Assembly: GCF_000236565.1 (NCBI RefSeq)
Contig: NZ_AHAM01000186.1
Coordinates: forward strand, 1 to 38,781
Direction of reading: 5' to 3'
Source of the DNA: Mesorhizobium alhagi CCNWXJ12-2
GTDB lineage: Bacteria; Pseudomonadota; Alphaproteobacteria; Rhizobiales; Rhizobiaceae
DNA length: 38,781 nucleotides
The notes below the pieces were generated by a model. The model saw nothing but the letters and a program-made list of their open reading frames with translations, ran no database searches and was not told the DNA's origin. This document shows, in pieces, positions 15,386-23,800 of the stretch. The position numbers and the translations under genes were made by a program. How positions within the stretch are numbered: position 1 is the first letter of the stretch; every line of letters starts with the position of its first letter.

Positions 15386-16017
15386 GAGGCGGTCCCTGCG
15401 GATTTCTTCTTATCCGCCGCCGGCTTGGCCGGCGCGGCTTTTGGCTGGGCGGCTTTTGCCGCAACCTTGGGTTTGGCCGCCTTCGCGGGCTTTGCCGGCG
15501 CCTTGGCCGGTTCAGTGGTTGCAGCCGCTGCGGGCTTGGGATCCGGCATTGCTGGAAACACCGGCTTCGAGGTCGGCATGGCATCAGGGCCGGCGACGCC
15601 CGGAATGCCGGGCGCGCCCGCCTTCAACGGTTCGGCCGCATGAGCCGCCTCTGCCGCGGGTTTGGCGGCTTGGACCGCCTCCGCGGCGGGCTCGGCGACC
15701 TTTGAGGGCGCGGGCTTCATCGCGGAGTCGAGGCCGGCGCGCACATCGGCAGCGGCCTTCTCGAACGGGTTAAGCTGCTTCTTGATCTCGGCCGCCGGAT
15801 TGAGGCCGCGCAGCGAATCCACCGACTTCTTGACGTCGTCGAGCTCCGCCTCCTTCAGCGCCTCGTTGAACTGTTTCTGGAAGTCGCCTGCCATCGAACG
15901 CAGTTTCGCGGTCGTCCTGCCGAAGGGGCGCAGCATGCGCGGCAAATCCTTCGGGCCGACGACCACGATCATGATGATCGCGATCACGAGCATCTCGGTC
16001 CAGCCGATATCAAACAT
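15382..16017 (-). CDS. tatB: TatB, twin-arginine translocase subunit
   Basis: A 211-residue protein that forms the substrate receptor with TatC. The N-terminus is diagnostic: MFDIGWTEMLVIAIIMIVVVGPKDLPRMLR gives the conserved Glu in the helix and the GP hinge, followed by an amphipathic helix and DFQKQFNEALKEAELDDVKK. From about residue 95 onwards the sequence is low-complexity, rich in Ala, Pro and Lys, and expected to be disordered. That tail is dispensable in many TatB proteins and varies in length. The gene lies 47 bp after tatA and overlaps tatC. Confidence 0.95.
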   Translation of the reverse strand: MFDIGWTEMLVIAIIMIVVVGPKDLPRMLRPFGRTTAKLRSMAGDFQKQFNEALKEAELDDVKKSVDSLRGLNPAAEIKKQLNPFEKAAADVRAGLDSAMKPAPSKVAEPAAEAVQAAKPAAEAAHAAEPLKAGAPGIPGVAGPDAMPTSKPVFPAMPDPKPAAAATTEPAKAPAKPAKAAKPKVAAKAAQPKAAPAKPAADKKKSAGTAS

Positions 16018-16064
16018 GGCTACTCAATCCGACCAGCGCGAAGATTAAAGCGAGGCGCTAAGGC

Positions 16065-16298
16065 TCAGCTCTTGCTGGCTCTTTCCTTGGCCGCCTGGAC
16101 GGTCTCGTCGGGGCGATGCTCGACGGTCTTGCCGTCGGCAGTCTTTGCGCCTTCAGCTTCGTCGTCGGACATGCCCTTCTTGAAGCTCTTGATGCCCTTG
16201 GCCATGTCGCCCATCAGCTCGGGGATCTTGCCGCGGCCGAACAGCAGCAGCACCACCACAAGCACGATAAGCCAGTGCCATATTGAAAAGGAACCCAT
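16065..16298 (-). CDS. tatA: TatA, twin-arginine translocase pore subunit
   Basis: A 77-residue protein that polymerises to form the Tat translocation patch. It begins [31 protein letters not shown], with the FGRGKIP hinge that distinguishes TatA from TatB, then the amphipathic helix [19 protein letters not shown] and a short charged tail. It is the first tat gene of the cluster and follows the ABC ATPase gene by 35 bp, so it may share that transcript or use a promoter within the upstream gene. Confidence 0.97.
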   Translation of the reverse strand: MGSFSIWHWLIVLVVVLLLFGRGKIPELMGDMAKGIKSFKKGMSDDEAEGAKTADGKTVEHRPDETVQAAKERASKS

Positions 16299-16333
16299 GA
16301 TACCTCTCTCTCGAACGATTTCCTGAGACTGAT

Positions 16334-17458
16334 CTATGCGTTTTCACGCTGTGTTTCAAACAGAAGTACATCAGACTTCCGTGTCGAAAGCCAAATATCC
16401 TTCGCCCTGGCGGACAAAGCTCCGCAGCGTACCCGCGCGCGCACCGGCGTCTCCGCGCCGGGAACGGCAAGTTCCAGCAATTCAACGACGCCGAGATAGC
16501 GGCGCGAGAGGATGCGCGCCTGGGTGTCGCCCGTGGTTTCGCTGACGTCGAAGCCGGTCATGCGCACGGCGACGGTCAGATCGTCGCCCTCGGAGAAGCC
16601 CGCCGCGTCGACCCGCCCGAGCGAGGTTTCGACTGCGCCGCCTTTTACCCGCCCCTCGAAAAGATTGAGCTCGGAAAAGAAACCGGCGACGAACAGGCTC
16701 GCGGGGTTGAGATAAAGATCCTCGGCGCGGCCGGCCTGAACCAGCCTGCCGTCCCTGAGGAGAGCGATGCGATCCGCCATCCGCATCGCCTCCTCCGCAT
16801 CATGTGTGACGACGATCGCCGTGGCCCGGCTTTCGCGCAGGATGGCCAGCGTCTCGGCGCGGACGGAATCCTTCAGCCGCGAGTCCAGTCCGGAGAAGGG
16901 CTCGTCCATCAGAAGAACCGCCGGGCGCGGCGCGAGCGCTCGGGCAAGCGCGACGCGCTGCTGCTCGCCGCCCGACAGGACGTGCGGATAGGAGCCGGCA
17001 TAGTGCTCCAGACCGACCCGCGACAGCGCGATCAGCGCTTCCTTGCGCGCCTCATCGCCCGACAGCGCGGTCAGGCCGAAGCGGACATTGTCGAGAATGG
17101 TCATATGCGGGAAGAGCGCGAAATCCTGGAAGACCAGGCCTATCGAGCGCCTTTCCGGCGGCAGGAACACGGACGGGCCGGCGATCTCGCGATCGTTGAG
17201 GAGCACACGGCCGGAAGTCTGGCTCTCTATGCCGGCGGCGATCCGCAGAAGTGTGGTCTTGCCCGAGCCGGAGGGGCCGAGCAGGCAGAGCACCTCGCCC
17301 GGCTCGGCCGAAAGCGTGACGCCGCGCAGGGTCTCGGCGCCAGGCCCGAAGGAATGGCTGATGTTCTCGAAGGCGAGCCGCGCGGCGAAGGTGACGCCGG
17401 CGGGGACGCGGCCGTGCTGGTGCAGATCCTGTGCGTTCAAACGAGAGACTCCCGGCAT
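16334..17458 (-). CDS. ABC transporter ATP-binding protein with TOBE domain (FbpC/PotA-like), no permease nearby
   Basis: A 374-residue importer-type ATPase. With the start at 17458, Walker A is GPSGSGKTT (61-69), and the signature [15 protein letters not shown] and Walker [14 protein letters not shown] follow in order, with the switch His in [10 protein letters not shown]. The C-terminal third (from about AVRMTGFDV) is a TOBE-like regulatory domain typical of iron, spermidine or sugar importers. No permease or binding protein is nearby, so the partner is elsewhere or the gene is an orphan. The start is uncertain: 17506 overlaps scpB by 8 bp, and a TTG at about 17440 has a GGAG at good spacing. 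It lies between scpB and tatA. Confidence 0.88.
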   Translation of the reverse strand: MPGVSRLNAQDLHQHGRVPAGVTFAARLAFENISHSFGPGAETLRGVTLSAEPGEVLCLLGPSGSGKTTLLRIAAGIESQTSGRVLLNDREIAGPSVFLPPERRSIGLVFQDFALFPHMTILDNVRFGLTALSGDEARKEALIALSRVGLEHYAGSYPHVLSGGEQQRVALARALAPRPAVLLMDEPFSGLDSRLKDSVRAETLAILRESRATAIVVTHDAEEAMRMADRIALLRDGRLVQAGRAEDLYLNPASLFVAGFFSELNLFEGRVKGGAVETSLGRVDAAGFSEGDDLTVAVRMTGFDVSETTGDTQARILSRRYLGVVELLELAVPGAETPVRARVRCGALSARAKDIWLSTRKSDVLLFETQRENA

Positions 17459-17498
17459 TTCAGCGCGAGATATAGCCCTGGAAGCGCCCGCCTTGCGG

Positions 17499-18224
17499 TC
17501 AATCATCCGTGACGCGGGGCGTCAGCAGGCCGAGCTCCTCGAGGTCGATGTCGGTCAGCGGATCCTCGTCCTCGGTCAAAAGGTCCGGATCGGAAGGCGG
17601 CTGCGGGACGGAGAAGTTCGAAGGCATGCGCGAGGACAACAGCCCTGCCCCTTTCAGTTCGTCCATTCCGGGCAGGTCGCGAATCTCTTCCAGCGCGAAA
17701 TGGTCGAGGAACTTTTCGGTCGTGCCGTAGGTGACCGGGCGGCCCGGCGTGCGCCGCCGGCCGCGCATGCGCACCCATTCGGTCTCGAGCAGCGTGTCGA
17801 GCGTGCCCTTGGAGGTCTCGACGCCACGAATGTCCTCGATCTCGGCGCGGGTGACCGGCTGGTGGTAGGCGATGATCGCCAGCACCTCGAGTGCGGCGCG
17901 AGACAGCTTCTTTTGCTGGACCGCGTCGCGGCTCATGAGGAAGGCGAGATCGCCGGCGGTGCGGAACGCCCACGCGTCGCCAATGCGCACGAGGTTGACG
18001 CCGCGGCGCTGATAGATCTGCTGCAGCTCGGCCATGGCGGCGGCGATGTTGACACCGTCGGGCAGGCGCTGGGCGAGTTGCTTTTCGCTGACCGGCTCGG
18101 CGCTGGCAAAGACGATCGCCTCGGCCATGCGGACGGCTTCGGCCAGATGCAGGCGCTCGGCGGGGTTCATGTCGGCCTCGTCCGAAAGGAACGGGATCAC
18201 CGTTGCGTTTGCGCTGTCGGTCAT
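17499..18224 (-). CDS. scpB: ScpB, condensin winged-helix subunit
   Basis: A 241-residue kite subunit that binds ScpA and SMC to organise and segregate the chromosome. The two winged-helix domains are visible: LAEAVRMAEAIVFASAEPVS at residues 26-45, then LSRAALEVLAIIAYHQPVTR and AEIEDIRGVETSKGTLDTLL, and the hallmark GRPVTYGTTEKFLDHFAL. The C-terminal tail (after about residue 185) is acidic and low-complexity. It overlaps scpA by 4 bp, fitting a fixed stoichiometry. Confidence 0.95.
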   Translation of the reverse strand: MTDSANATVIPFLSDEADMNPAERLHLAEAVRMAEAIVFASAEPVSEKQLAQRLPDGVNIAAAMAELQQIYQRRGVNLVRIGDAWAFRTAGDLAFLMSRDAVQQKKLSRAALEVLAIIAYHQPVTRAEIEDIRGVETSKGTLDTLLETEWVRMRGRRRTPGRPVTYGTTEKFLDHFALEEIRDLPGMDELKGAGLLSSRMPSNFSVPQPPSDPDLLTEDEDPLTDIDLEELGLLTPRVTDD

Positions 18225-19063
18225 GACGCTGCCTCGGCTGTCTTTGCGGCATTTTGGCGGTTGCGCAGGTAAAGCGGCGCGAACGCCTCCTGCTGACGCA
18301 TCTCGATCGCGCCCTCGCGCACCAGTTCGAGCGTGGCGGCGAAGGAACTGGCGATGGCGGTGGAGCGCTCCTCGGCGCTGTTGAGATATTGCGTCAGGAA
18401 CTGGTCGAGCGCGGTCCAGTCGCGGAACTCGCCGATCAGCCGGATGAGGATATCGCGCGCTTCCTTGAGCGACCAGACGCCGCGCTTGGCGATGCGCACA
18501 TTGGTGATGGCCTGGCGCTGGCGCTGCACTGCATAGGCGGTCAGGAGGTCGTAGAGCGACGCCGAATATTCGTTGCGCTTCTCGACGATGACCATTTCGG
18601 GCATGCCGCGCGCAAAGACGTCGCGGCCGAGCCGGTTGCGGTTGACGAGCCGGGTCGCGGCGTCTCGCATGGCTTCGAGCCGCTTCAGGCGGAACTGCAG
18701 CACGGCGGCCAGTTCCTCGCCGCTTTCACCGTCGTCGCCCGGCTGCTTGGGAATGAGGAGCTTGGACTTCAGGTAGGCCAGCCACGCCGCCATGACGAGA
18801 TAGTCGGCCGCGAGTTCGAGCCGGATGGCGCGGGCGCTGTCGATGAATTTCAGATACTGCTCGGCCAGCGCCAGGATGGAAATACGGGCGAGGTCGACCT
18901 TCTGGTTGCGCGCCAGATGCAGGAGAAGATCGAGCGGGCCTTCGAAGCCGGCAACGTCGATGAGCAGCGCCGGCTCTGAAACGCCGCGCGCGTTCTCGTC
19001 CTCCGCCCAGAGGCGGTCCATCGGCGCGGGCTTCCCTGCCCTTTTATCCAGCGCTTCCGGCAA
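18221..19063 (-). CDS. scpA: ScpA, condensin kleisin subunit
   Basis: A 280-residue kleisin that bridges the SMC heads. The N-terminal motif LLIDVAGFEGPLDLLLHLAR (residues 33-52) and VDLARISILALAEQYLKFID are diagnostic, as is the AWLAYLKSKLLIP block of the SMC-binding helical region. The C-terminal winged helix includes ERSTAIASSFAATLELVREG and EAFAPLYLR. An alternative start at the internal ATG at 19021 would remove 14 nonconserved residues. The gene is 36 bp downstream of nagZ and overlaps scpB. Confidence 0.95.
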   Translation of the reverse strand: MPEALDKRAGKPAPMDRLWAEDENARGVSEPALLIDVAGFEGPLDLLLHLARNQKVDLARISILALAEQYLKFIDSARAIRLELAADYLVMAAWLAYLKSKLLIPKQPGDDGESGEELAAVLQFRLKRLEAMRDAATRLVNRNRLGRDVFARGMPEMVIVEKRNEYSASLYDLLTAYAVQRQRQAITNVRIAKRGVWSLKEARDILIRLIGEFRDWTALDQFLTQYLNSAEERSTAIASSFAATLELVREGAIEMRQQEAFAPLYLRNRQNAAKTAEAAS

Positions 19064-19099
19064 TTGCTGCCTGCTTTCCCTGTTTCCTACCGCATGACG

Positions 19100-20119
19100 C
19101 TACGCCACGGCCTCGAAGTAAGTCGCGAACTCGGCGCGGATTTCTGCCTCGTCGGCCTGGTCGCGTTCCTGAATGTAGTTAAGCGCCCGCTCCGCCCGTT
19201 CCAGCGCCTTGCCCTCAAGCCCCGTGGTTCGCGAGGCGATCCCCGCCATCTCCTCCATCACCCCGTTGCAGTGAAGGACGATATCGACGCCGGCCGCAAG
19301 GATCGCCGCTGCTTTCGAGGGGAAATCCCCAGAAAGCGCCTTCATCGAAGTGTCGTCGCTGATGAGCAGCCCGTCGAAGCCGATCTCGCCGCGGATGATC
19401 TCGTCGACGACCCTGCCTGATGTGGTGGCCGGATTGTCCGGATCGACGGCGGCGTAGACGACATGGGCGGTCATCGCCATCGGCAGATGGCTGAGTTCCC
19501 TGAACGGGGCGAAATCGTGCCGCTGCAGGTCGCTTAGCGAGGCGTTGACCGTCGGCAACTCGAAATGCGTGTCGGCGAATGCGCGCCCGTGGCCGGGGAT
19601 GTGCTTCATGACGGGCAGCACGCCGCCGGCCATCAGCCCTTCGGCGGACGCCTTGCCGAGCGCGGTGACGCTTTTCGGTTCCTTGCCGTAGGCGCGCGTG
19701 CCGATGACGTCGCTGGCCCCTTCGATCGGCACGTCGAGCACCGGCAGGCAATCCACCGTGATGCCGAGTTTCAGGAGATCGAAGGCGTGCAGACGGGCAA
19801 GCAGCCATGCCGCGCGCTCACCAGCATCGTGGTCGTCGCGCCACAGCGCGCCGAGTGCGGCGCCGGCGGGATAGTCAGGAGCCAATGGCGGCCGGAGCCG
19901 CTGCACGCGCCCGCCCTCCTGGTCGATGAAAATCGGGGCGCCGGGACAGCCGACGCAATCGCGCATTTGGTCAACGAGGTCGCGGATCTGCTCGGTTTCG
20001 CTGATGTTGCGCGCGAACAGGATGAAGCCCCACGGGCATTCGCCGCGATAGAACTGGATTTCCTCGCGGCTGAGCGATTTCCCGGCGCAGCCGAGGATCA
20101 TGGATTTTGATTCGGTCAT
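19100..20119 (-). CDS. nagZ: NagZ, beta-N-acetylhexosaminidase (GH3)
   Basis: A 339-residue cytosolic glycosidase that removes GlcNAc from anhydromuropeptides during peptidoglycan recycling. The glycoside hydrolase family 3 signatures are intact: FIDQEGGRVQRLRPP (64-78), the KHIPGHGRA motif (172-180) followed by the catalytic loop Asp/His pair FADTHFELP, and the nucleophile segment LISDDTSMKAL near 252-262. The position between a SPOR-domain protein and scpAB places it in a cell-wall and division neighbourhood. It has its own upstream region after a strong terminator at 20153-20189. Confidence 0.95.
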   Translation of the reverse strand: MTESKSMILGCAGKSLSREEIQFYRGECPWGFILFARNISETEQIRDLVDQMRDCVGCPGAPIFIDQEGGRVQRLRPPLAPDYPAGAALGALWRDDHDAGERAAWLLARLHAFDLLKLGITVDCLPVLDVPIEGASDVIGTRAYGKEPKSVTALGKASAEGLMAGGVLPVMKHIPGHGRAFADTHFELPTVNASLSDLQRHDFAPFRELSHLPMAMTAHVVYAAVDPDNPATTSGRVVDEIIRGEIGFDGLLISDDTSMKALSGDFPSKAAAILAAGVDIVLHCNGVMEEMAGIASRTTGLEGKALERAERALNYIQERDQADEAEIRAEFATYFEAVA

Positions 20120-20152
20120 GGTGTCGAGACTAGCGCGTCAAGGCGTCGGTTG

Positions 20153-20189
20153 AAAAGAAAACCGGCGCGGGTGGGGACCCGCGCCGGTT
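20153..20189 (-). terminator. Rho-independent terminator of the SPOR-domain gene
   Basis: A 13-bp perfect stem, AACCGGCGCGGGT (20160-20172) with ACCCGCGCCGGTT (20177-20189), and a 4-base loop lie 23 bp past the stop. On the minus strand it is followed by TTTTCTTTTC. This separates the SPOR gene from nagZ transcriptionally. Confidence 0.85.
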
Positions 20190-20211
20190 CAGTAAGTTCG
20201 GTGCGGGCGGC

Positions 20212-23200
20212 TTACTTCGAAACGAAGCAGTTGCCGCCTGCGGATTTATAGCTTTCGCAGAGCTTGATGGCGTCGCTGCGGCTGCCGGCGGGAACCCGCA
20301 CGCGCCAGAAAGTGCCCTTGCCCGCGATCTCGGCCTTGACGATGTTGGCCTGGTGTCCTTCGAGCACGCTGCCGTAGCGGCGCAGCAGATCCTGGTAGGA
20401 CGACTGTGCGGCGGCTTCGCTCGGCTGCGAGGCGATCTGCATCGACCAGGCGCCGTTGGCGGCGGATGGCGCGCTGAGCGCGGCGACCTTTTCGGTCTTC
20501 ACCTCGCCGACAATGTCGACCGGCTGGGCGGAAGGTCGCGCCGGGGCAAGCGGTACGGAGTCGGGCGTTGCAGACGCGGCTTTTCCGCCGCCTGCCGCTT
20601 CCGCCGGTGCTTGCGGATCGGTTGCGGCGGCATTCGGCGTCGCCTTGGCGGGCGGGACGGTGCCGGTTGCTTCCGGAGCAGATGCTGCAGCGCTCGCATT
20701 GGCTGCGGGTTCGGCAGCGGGCGCCGGAGCTTCAGCGACCGGCTCCGGATCTTCGCGCGGAACCAGCGTGCCGTCGGCCTTGACAATCATCGTGCGGACC
20801 TTGCGCGGCGCGACGGCCGCGACTTCGACGCCGTCGTCGATGCCGGACTCCTGCAGAACCTGTGCAATGCGGTCCTCGGACTTCGCCGGCGGGGTCACGC
20901 CGGGCAGATCGGAGGAAGCTGCCTGCGGCAGGGCATCCGCGGGAGCGGGCTGGGGCAGGTCAACGCCTGCGAGGGTATCCACAATCGCATCAGACCTGGC
21001 GGCGAGAGCTTCCACGTCGGCCGCTTCGGTCTCCGTCTCTGCATCGGCCGCTGCGGCGGGAGCCGCCTCGACCACGCGCGGCTCGGGCGCGGGTACGTCG
21101 ATCGGCTCTTCGGCGCTGCTCAGAAGTTTTTCCTGCTTCGGCTGCGCGGCGTCACCGGAACCGGCAACACGGTCATAGACCGCCTTGTCCTGGTTGGGCA
21201 CGGTCGTGCCGCCTGGATTTTCCGGCCGGACCTTGACCGGTTCGGCATCGGCCTTGACGATGGCAGGCGCGCCCGAGCCGCCTTCTCCGAAGGACATGGC
21301 GAAAGCGCCTAGGCCACCGAGAACCGCCACGCCGCCGACGATGGCCGCTACCAGTATGCCGCGCCTTTGCGGCTGCTCGCGCGTCGCCGCGCCATATTCA
21401 GCCACGGACATGTCTTCATCGAGATCAGGGTCGTAGTCGTCCACGGCGAACTGGTCCTGGGCGACAGGTTCGCCGCCCGGCACGAAATCGGCCTCGCGCT
21501 TACCGGCGTCCGTCGCAGAACCGTAGGCGGCATGCGACGCACCGGCAAAGGCGGCTCCGCCTGCGAGGCCCGCGGCAAACGCCGCCGGACCGGCATGGCT
21601 GGAAACCGGATTCGGCTGTTCCTGTCGCGCAAAGGCGCGCTCGAACTCGGCCGCGTAATCGTCGGCGTGATAGGCTGGCGCCGGTGCGGGAGCAATTTTT
21701 TCCGGCGCGTTCATGTCGCTGAGCAGACCGGCGAATTCGGCGTCCAAATCGTCATAGACAGCCGGCGGCGGCACATTCTCTTCAACGGCGAGTTCCGGAA
21801 TGTCCAGATCGTCGGCAAGCGCTACGGCTTGCTCTGGCACGTCGATCGTCTCGATGTCGGGGAAATCCTCGTAGGCCGAGGGAGCGTTGCCTGCCTCGCC
21901 GTCGTCCTGCGCTGCCTCATATTCAGCCGGCGCTTCCACGACCGGCTGGGGCTCCTCGCGCCGCCAGGATGTCGTCGGCTCGGCCCTGCGCATTGAGGCG
22001 GTCAGGGCAGCAAGGGCGGCATAGGGATCCTCGTCCTCCTTTACCACCGGCTGTTCCGCTTCCTGCCACGCCGGGGCGACGCTGTCTTCGGCTCCATGCA
22101 GAACCGGCTCGTCGCCGGCAATCCCGCTGGAGATCGCCGCATCGAACGCTTCGTCGTCGAATTCGAGGTCGAGATCGATGTCCATATCTGCGGCTTCGGG
22201 GGCGGCCGCGGCTACGTACTCGGCGGTTTCCTCGGCTTCAGCGTAGACGGGCTGCTCGTCCTGCTCGTCGCCACCGAAATCGGCAAGATCGGCCGAAACG
22301 GCGTCGTCGAGCGGGAGATCGTCCTCCGGCGCCGAAAAGGCTTGCGTCTCGGCCGGCTCCGCCGCGTCGAACGCCCAGTTCACGGCGTCGAGATCGCCCG
22401 CCAGATCGTCGAGCAAATTATCTTCGCCACCATCGGGCGCGGCCTGGGCAGGTTCGGCGGCGGGCGCTTCCGAAGCAGCCTCAATGGCTGGAGCTTCTGC
22501 GACAGCCTCGACGACGGGAACTTCGGCAATCGCCGCCCCGCGCTCGGGCATATTGCCGAGAAGCGCGTTGAGTTCATCCTCGAGGCTGAGTTCATCCCGC
22601 TCCTCGACCGATCCGTCGAGGTCCGGTTCGGCGAGCGCATCCGCCTCGCCGTCGTCATCCAGCCGGGACTGAAGCTCGCGATCGAGATCGTCATCGGCAG
22701 CCGGGGCGTGTTCGTCGACAGCGGCTCGCATCGCCGAGAAATCCATGTCGACTTCGGCAAGCGCCGTATCGAACTCGTCGGCAAACGGCTCATCCGATGC
22801 TTCAGCCGCCGAGGGCTGAACCGCAAGCGGCTCGCCGGCAGCGTCGGGAGCTTCCTCGTCGGCTTCCAGCTCCCAGCTTTCCTCTCCGAGCGATTCCCGG
22901 CCTTCGGCAGGCTCATCCTGAATCTCGGGTTCAGCGTCCAAGGGCGACGCGACATCGCGCGCGAGTTCTTCCTCCAGCGCCTCTTCAAAGGCGAAGTCGG
23001 GCTCTTCGGCGGCGGCTTCGAACTGCTCCGCCTCAGCGGGCTCGAATGCCTCTGCTTCTGCTGCGGGCTGGAAAGTCTCTGTTTCTGCGGCGGCTTCCAC
23101 CAGATCGGTAGTCGGCGCTACGTCGCTGTCGGCGACAAACGGCTCGTCAGCAACAGCATCATCATAGGCTTCGACAGGCGGCGTTTCGGCTGCAGCCTGA

Positions 23201-23697
23201 TCGTCCGTATCGGACGCCATGAAATCATCGTCGAGCGAAAATTCTTCCTCGAAGGCGGCCGCAATCTGCTCTTCCGCTTCATCGGTTTCGGGCAGCGCGG
23301 GCTCATCCTGAAGTGATGCCGTCAGCTCATCTTCGAACGCGGCCATCTCGAACGAGGGCTCGTCCAATTCGGCGGAGGCCACCGCACCCTGCACCGCAGG
23401 CTCGGCCGCGTCCTGATAAGGTTGGTCGGCCATGTCCTGGTAGGGCTGGAAAGCAGCCTGGGCGTCCGGCGCGGCCTCTTCGGCCTCCAGTTCGCCCATC
23501 AATTCCTTCTCGAGATCGATACCGAAATCGTCCTCGCCGGCGGTCGCCTCAGCCGGGCCTTCCGCAGACTCGGCTGCGGATTGCGGCCGCGCCGGCTGGC
23601 GCGGATCGAAGCCCATGATCTTGGTCAGTTCCGCAAACGGATCGTCGTTGGGAAGATCGTTGTGATCGGCGATTCTCAGATGGTTTCTCTCTGCCAT
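20212..23697 (-). CDS. Large SPOR-domain membrane protein with an acidic low-complexity cytoplasmic region
   Basis: A 1161-residue protein. Residues 1 to about 775 are strongly acidic and Ala/Glu/Asp-rich, with no recognisable fold apart from conserved N-terminal patches (IADHNDLPNDDPFAELTKIM and FGIDLEKELMGELE). A single membrane helix follows near 780-803 (GILVAAIVGGVAVLGGLGAF), then a Pro/Ala-rich periplasmic linker, and a C-terminal SPOR domain from about 1082 (WSMQIASQPSEAAAQSSY, then GTFWRVRVPAGSRSDAIKLC). SPOR domains bind denuded peptidoglycan at division sites, so it is a type II envelope protein probably acting at the septum or pole. Its length is far above typical SPOR proteins (about 200-500). 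The placement between argS and nagZ is, from memory, usual in Rhizobiales. Confidence 0.92.
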   Translation of the reverse strand: MAERNHLRIADHNDLPNDDPFAELTKIMGFDPRQPARPQSAAESAEGPAEATAGEDDFGIDLEKELMGELEAEEAAPDAQAAFQPYQDMADQPYQDAAEPAVQGAVASAELDEPSFEMAAFEDELTASLQDEPALPETDEAEEQIAAAFEEEFSLDDDFMASDTDDQAAAETPPVEAYDDAVADEPFVADSDVAPTTDLVEAAAETETFQPAAEAEAFEPAEAEQFEAAAEEPDFAFEEALEEELARDVASPLDAEPEIQDEPAEGRESLGEESWELEADEEAPDAAGEPLAVQPSAAEASDEPFADEFDTALAEVDMDFSAMRAAVDEHAPAADDDLDRELQSRLDDDGEADALAEPDLDGSVEERDELSLEDELNALLGNMPERGAAIAEVPVVEAVAEAPAIEAASEAPAAEPAQAAPDGGEDNLLDDLAGDLDAVNWAFDAAEPAETQAFSAPEDDLPLDDAVSADLADFGGDEQDEQPVYAEAEETAEYVAAAAPEAADMDIDLDLEFDDEAFDAAISSGIAGDEPVLHGAEDSVAPAWQEAEQPVVKEDEDPYAALAALTASMRRAEPTTSWRREEPQPVVEAPAEYEAAQDDGEAGNAPSAYEDFPDIETIDVPEQAVALADDLDIPELAVEENVPPPAVYDDLDAEFAGLLSDMNAPEKIAPAPAPAYHADDYAAEFERAFARQEQPNPVSSHAGPAAFAAGLAGGAAFAGASHAAYGSATDAGKREADFVPGGEPVAQDQFAVDDYDPDLDEDMSVAEYGAATREQPQRRGILVAAIVGGVAVLGGLGAFAMSFGEGGSGAPAIVKADAEPVKVRPENPGGTTVPNQDKAVYDRVAGSGDAAQPKQEKLLSSAEEPIDVPAPEPRVVEAAPAAAADAETETEAADVEALAARSDAIVDTLAGVDLPQPAPADALPQAASSDLPGVTPPAKSEDRIAQVLQESGIDDGVEVAAVAPRKVRTMIVKADGTLVPREDPEPVAEAPAPAAEPAANASAAASAPEATGTVPPAKATPNAAATDPQAPAEAAGGGKAASATPDSVPLAPARPSAQPVDIVGEVKTEKVAALSAPSAANGAWSMQIASQPSEAAAQSSYQDLLRRYGSVLEGHQANIVKAEIAGKGTFWRVRVPAGSRSDAIKLCESYKSAGGNCFVSK

Positions 23698-23800
23698 TCT
23701 CTGTCCCGAACTCGCACATAATCGGACGCTGTCAACGTCGCGTAAGGTTGGCCCTTACCAGCGCAATGTGGGCAAAAGGTGACAGGTTTTCCCCGCAAAA

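Noticed and set aside
22096-23316. Open frames antisense to the acidic region of the SPOR-domain gene
   Set aside because: Low-complexity GC-rich coding DNA commonly leaves the opposite strand open. The sense frame has conserved ends and the SPOR domain.
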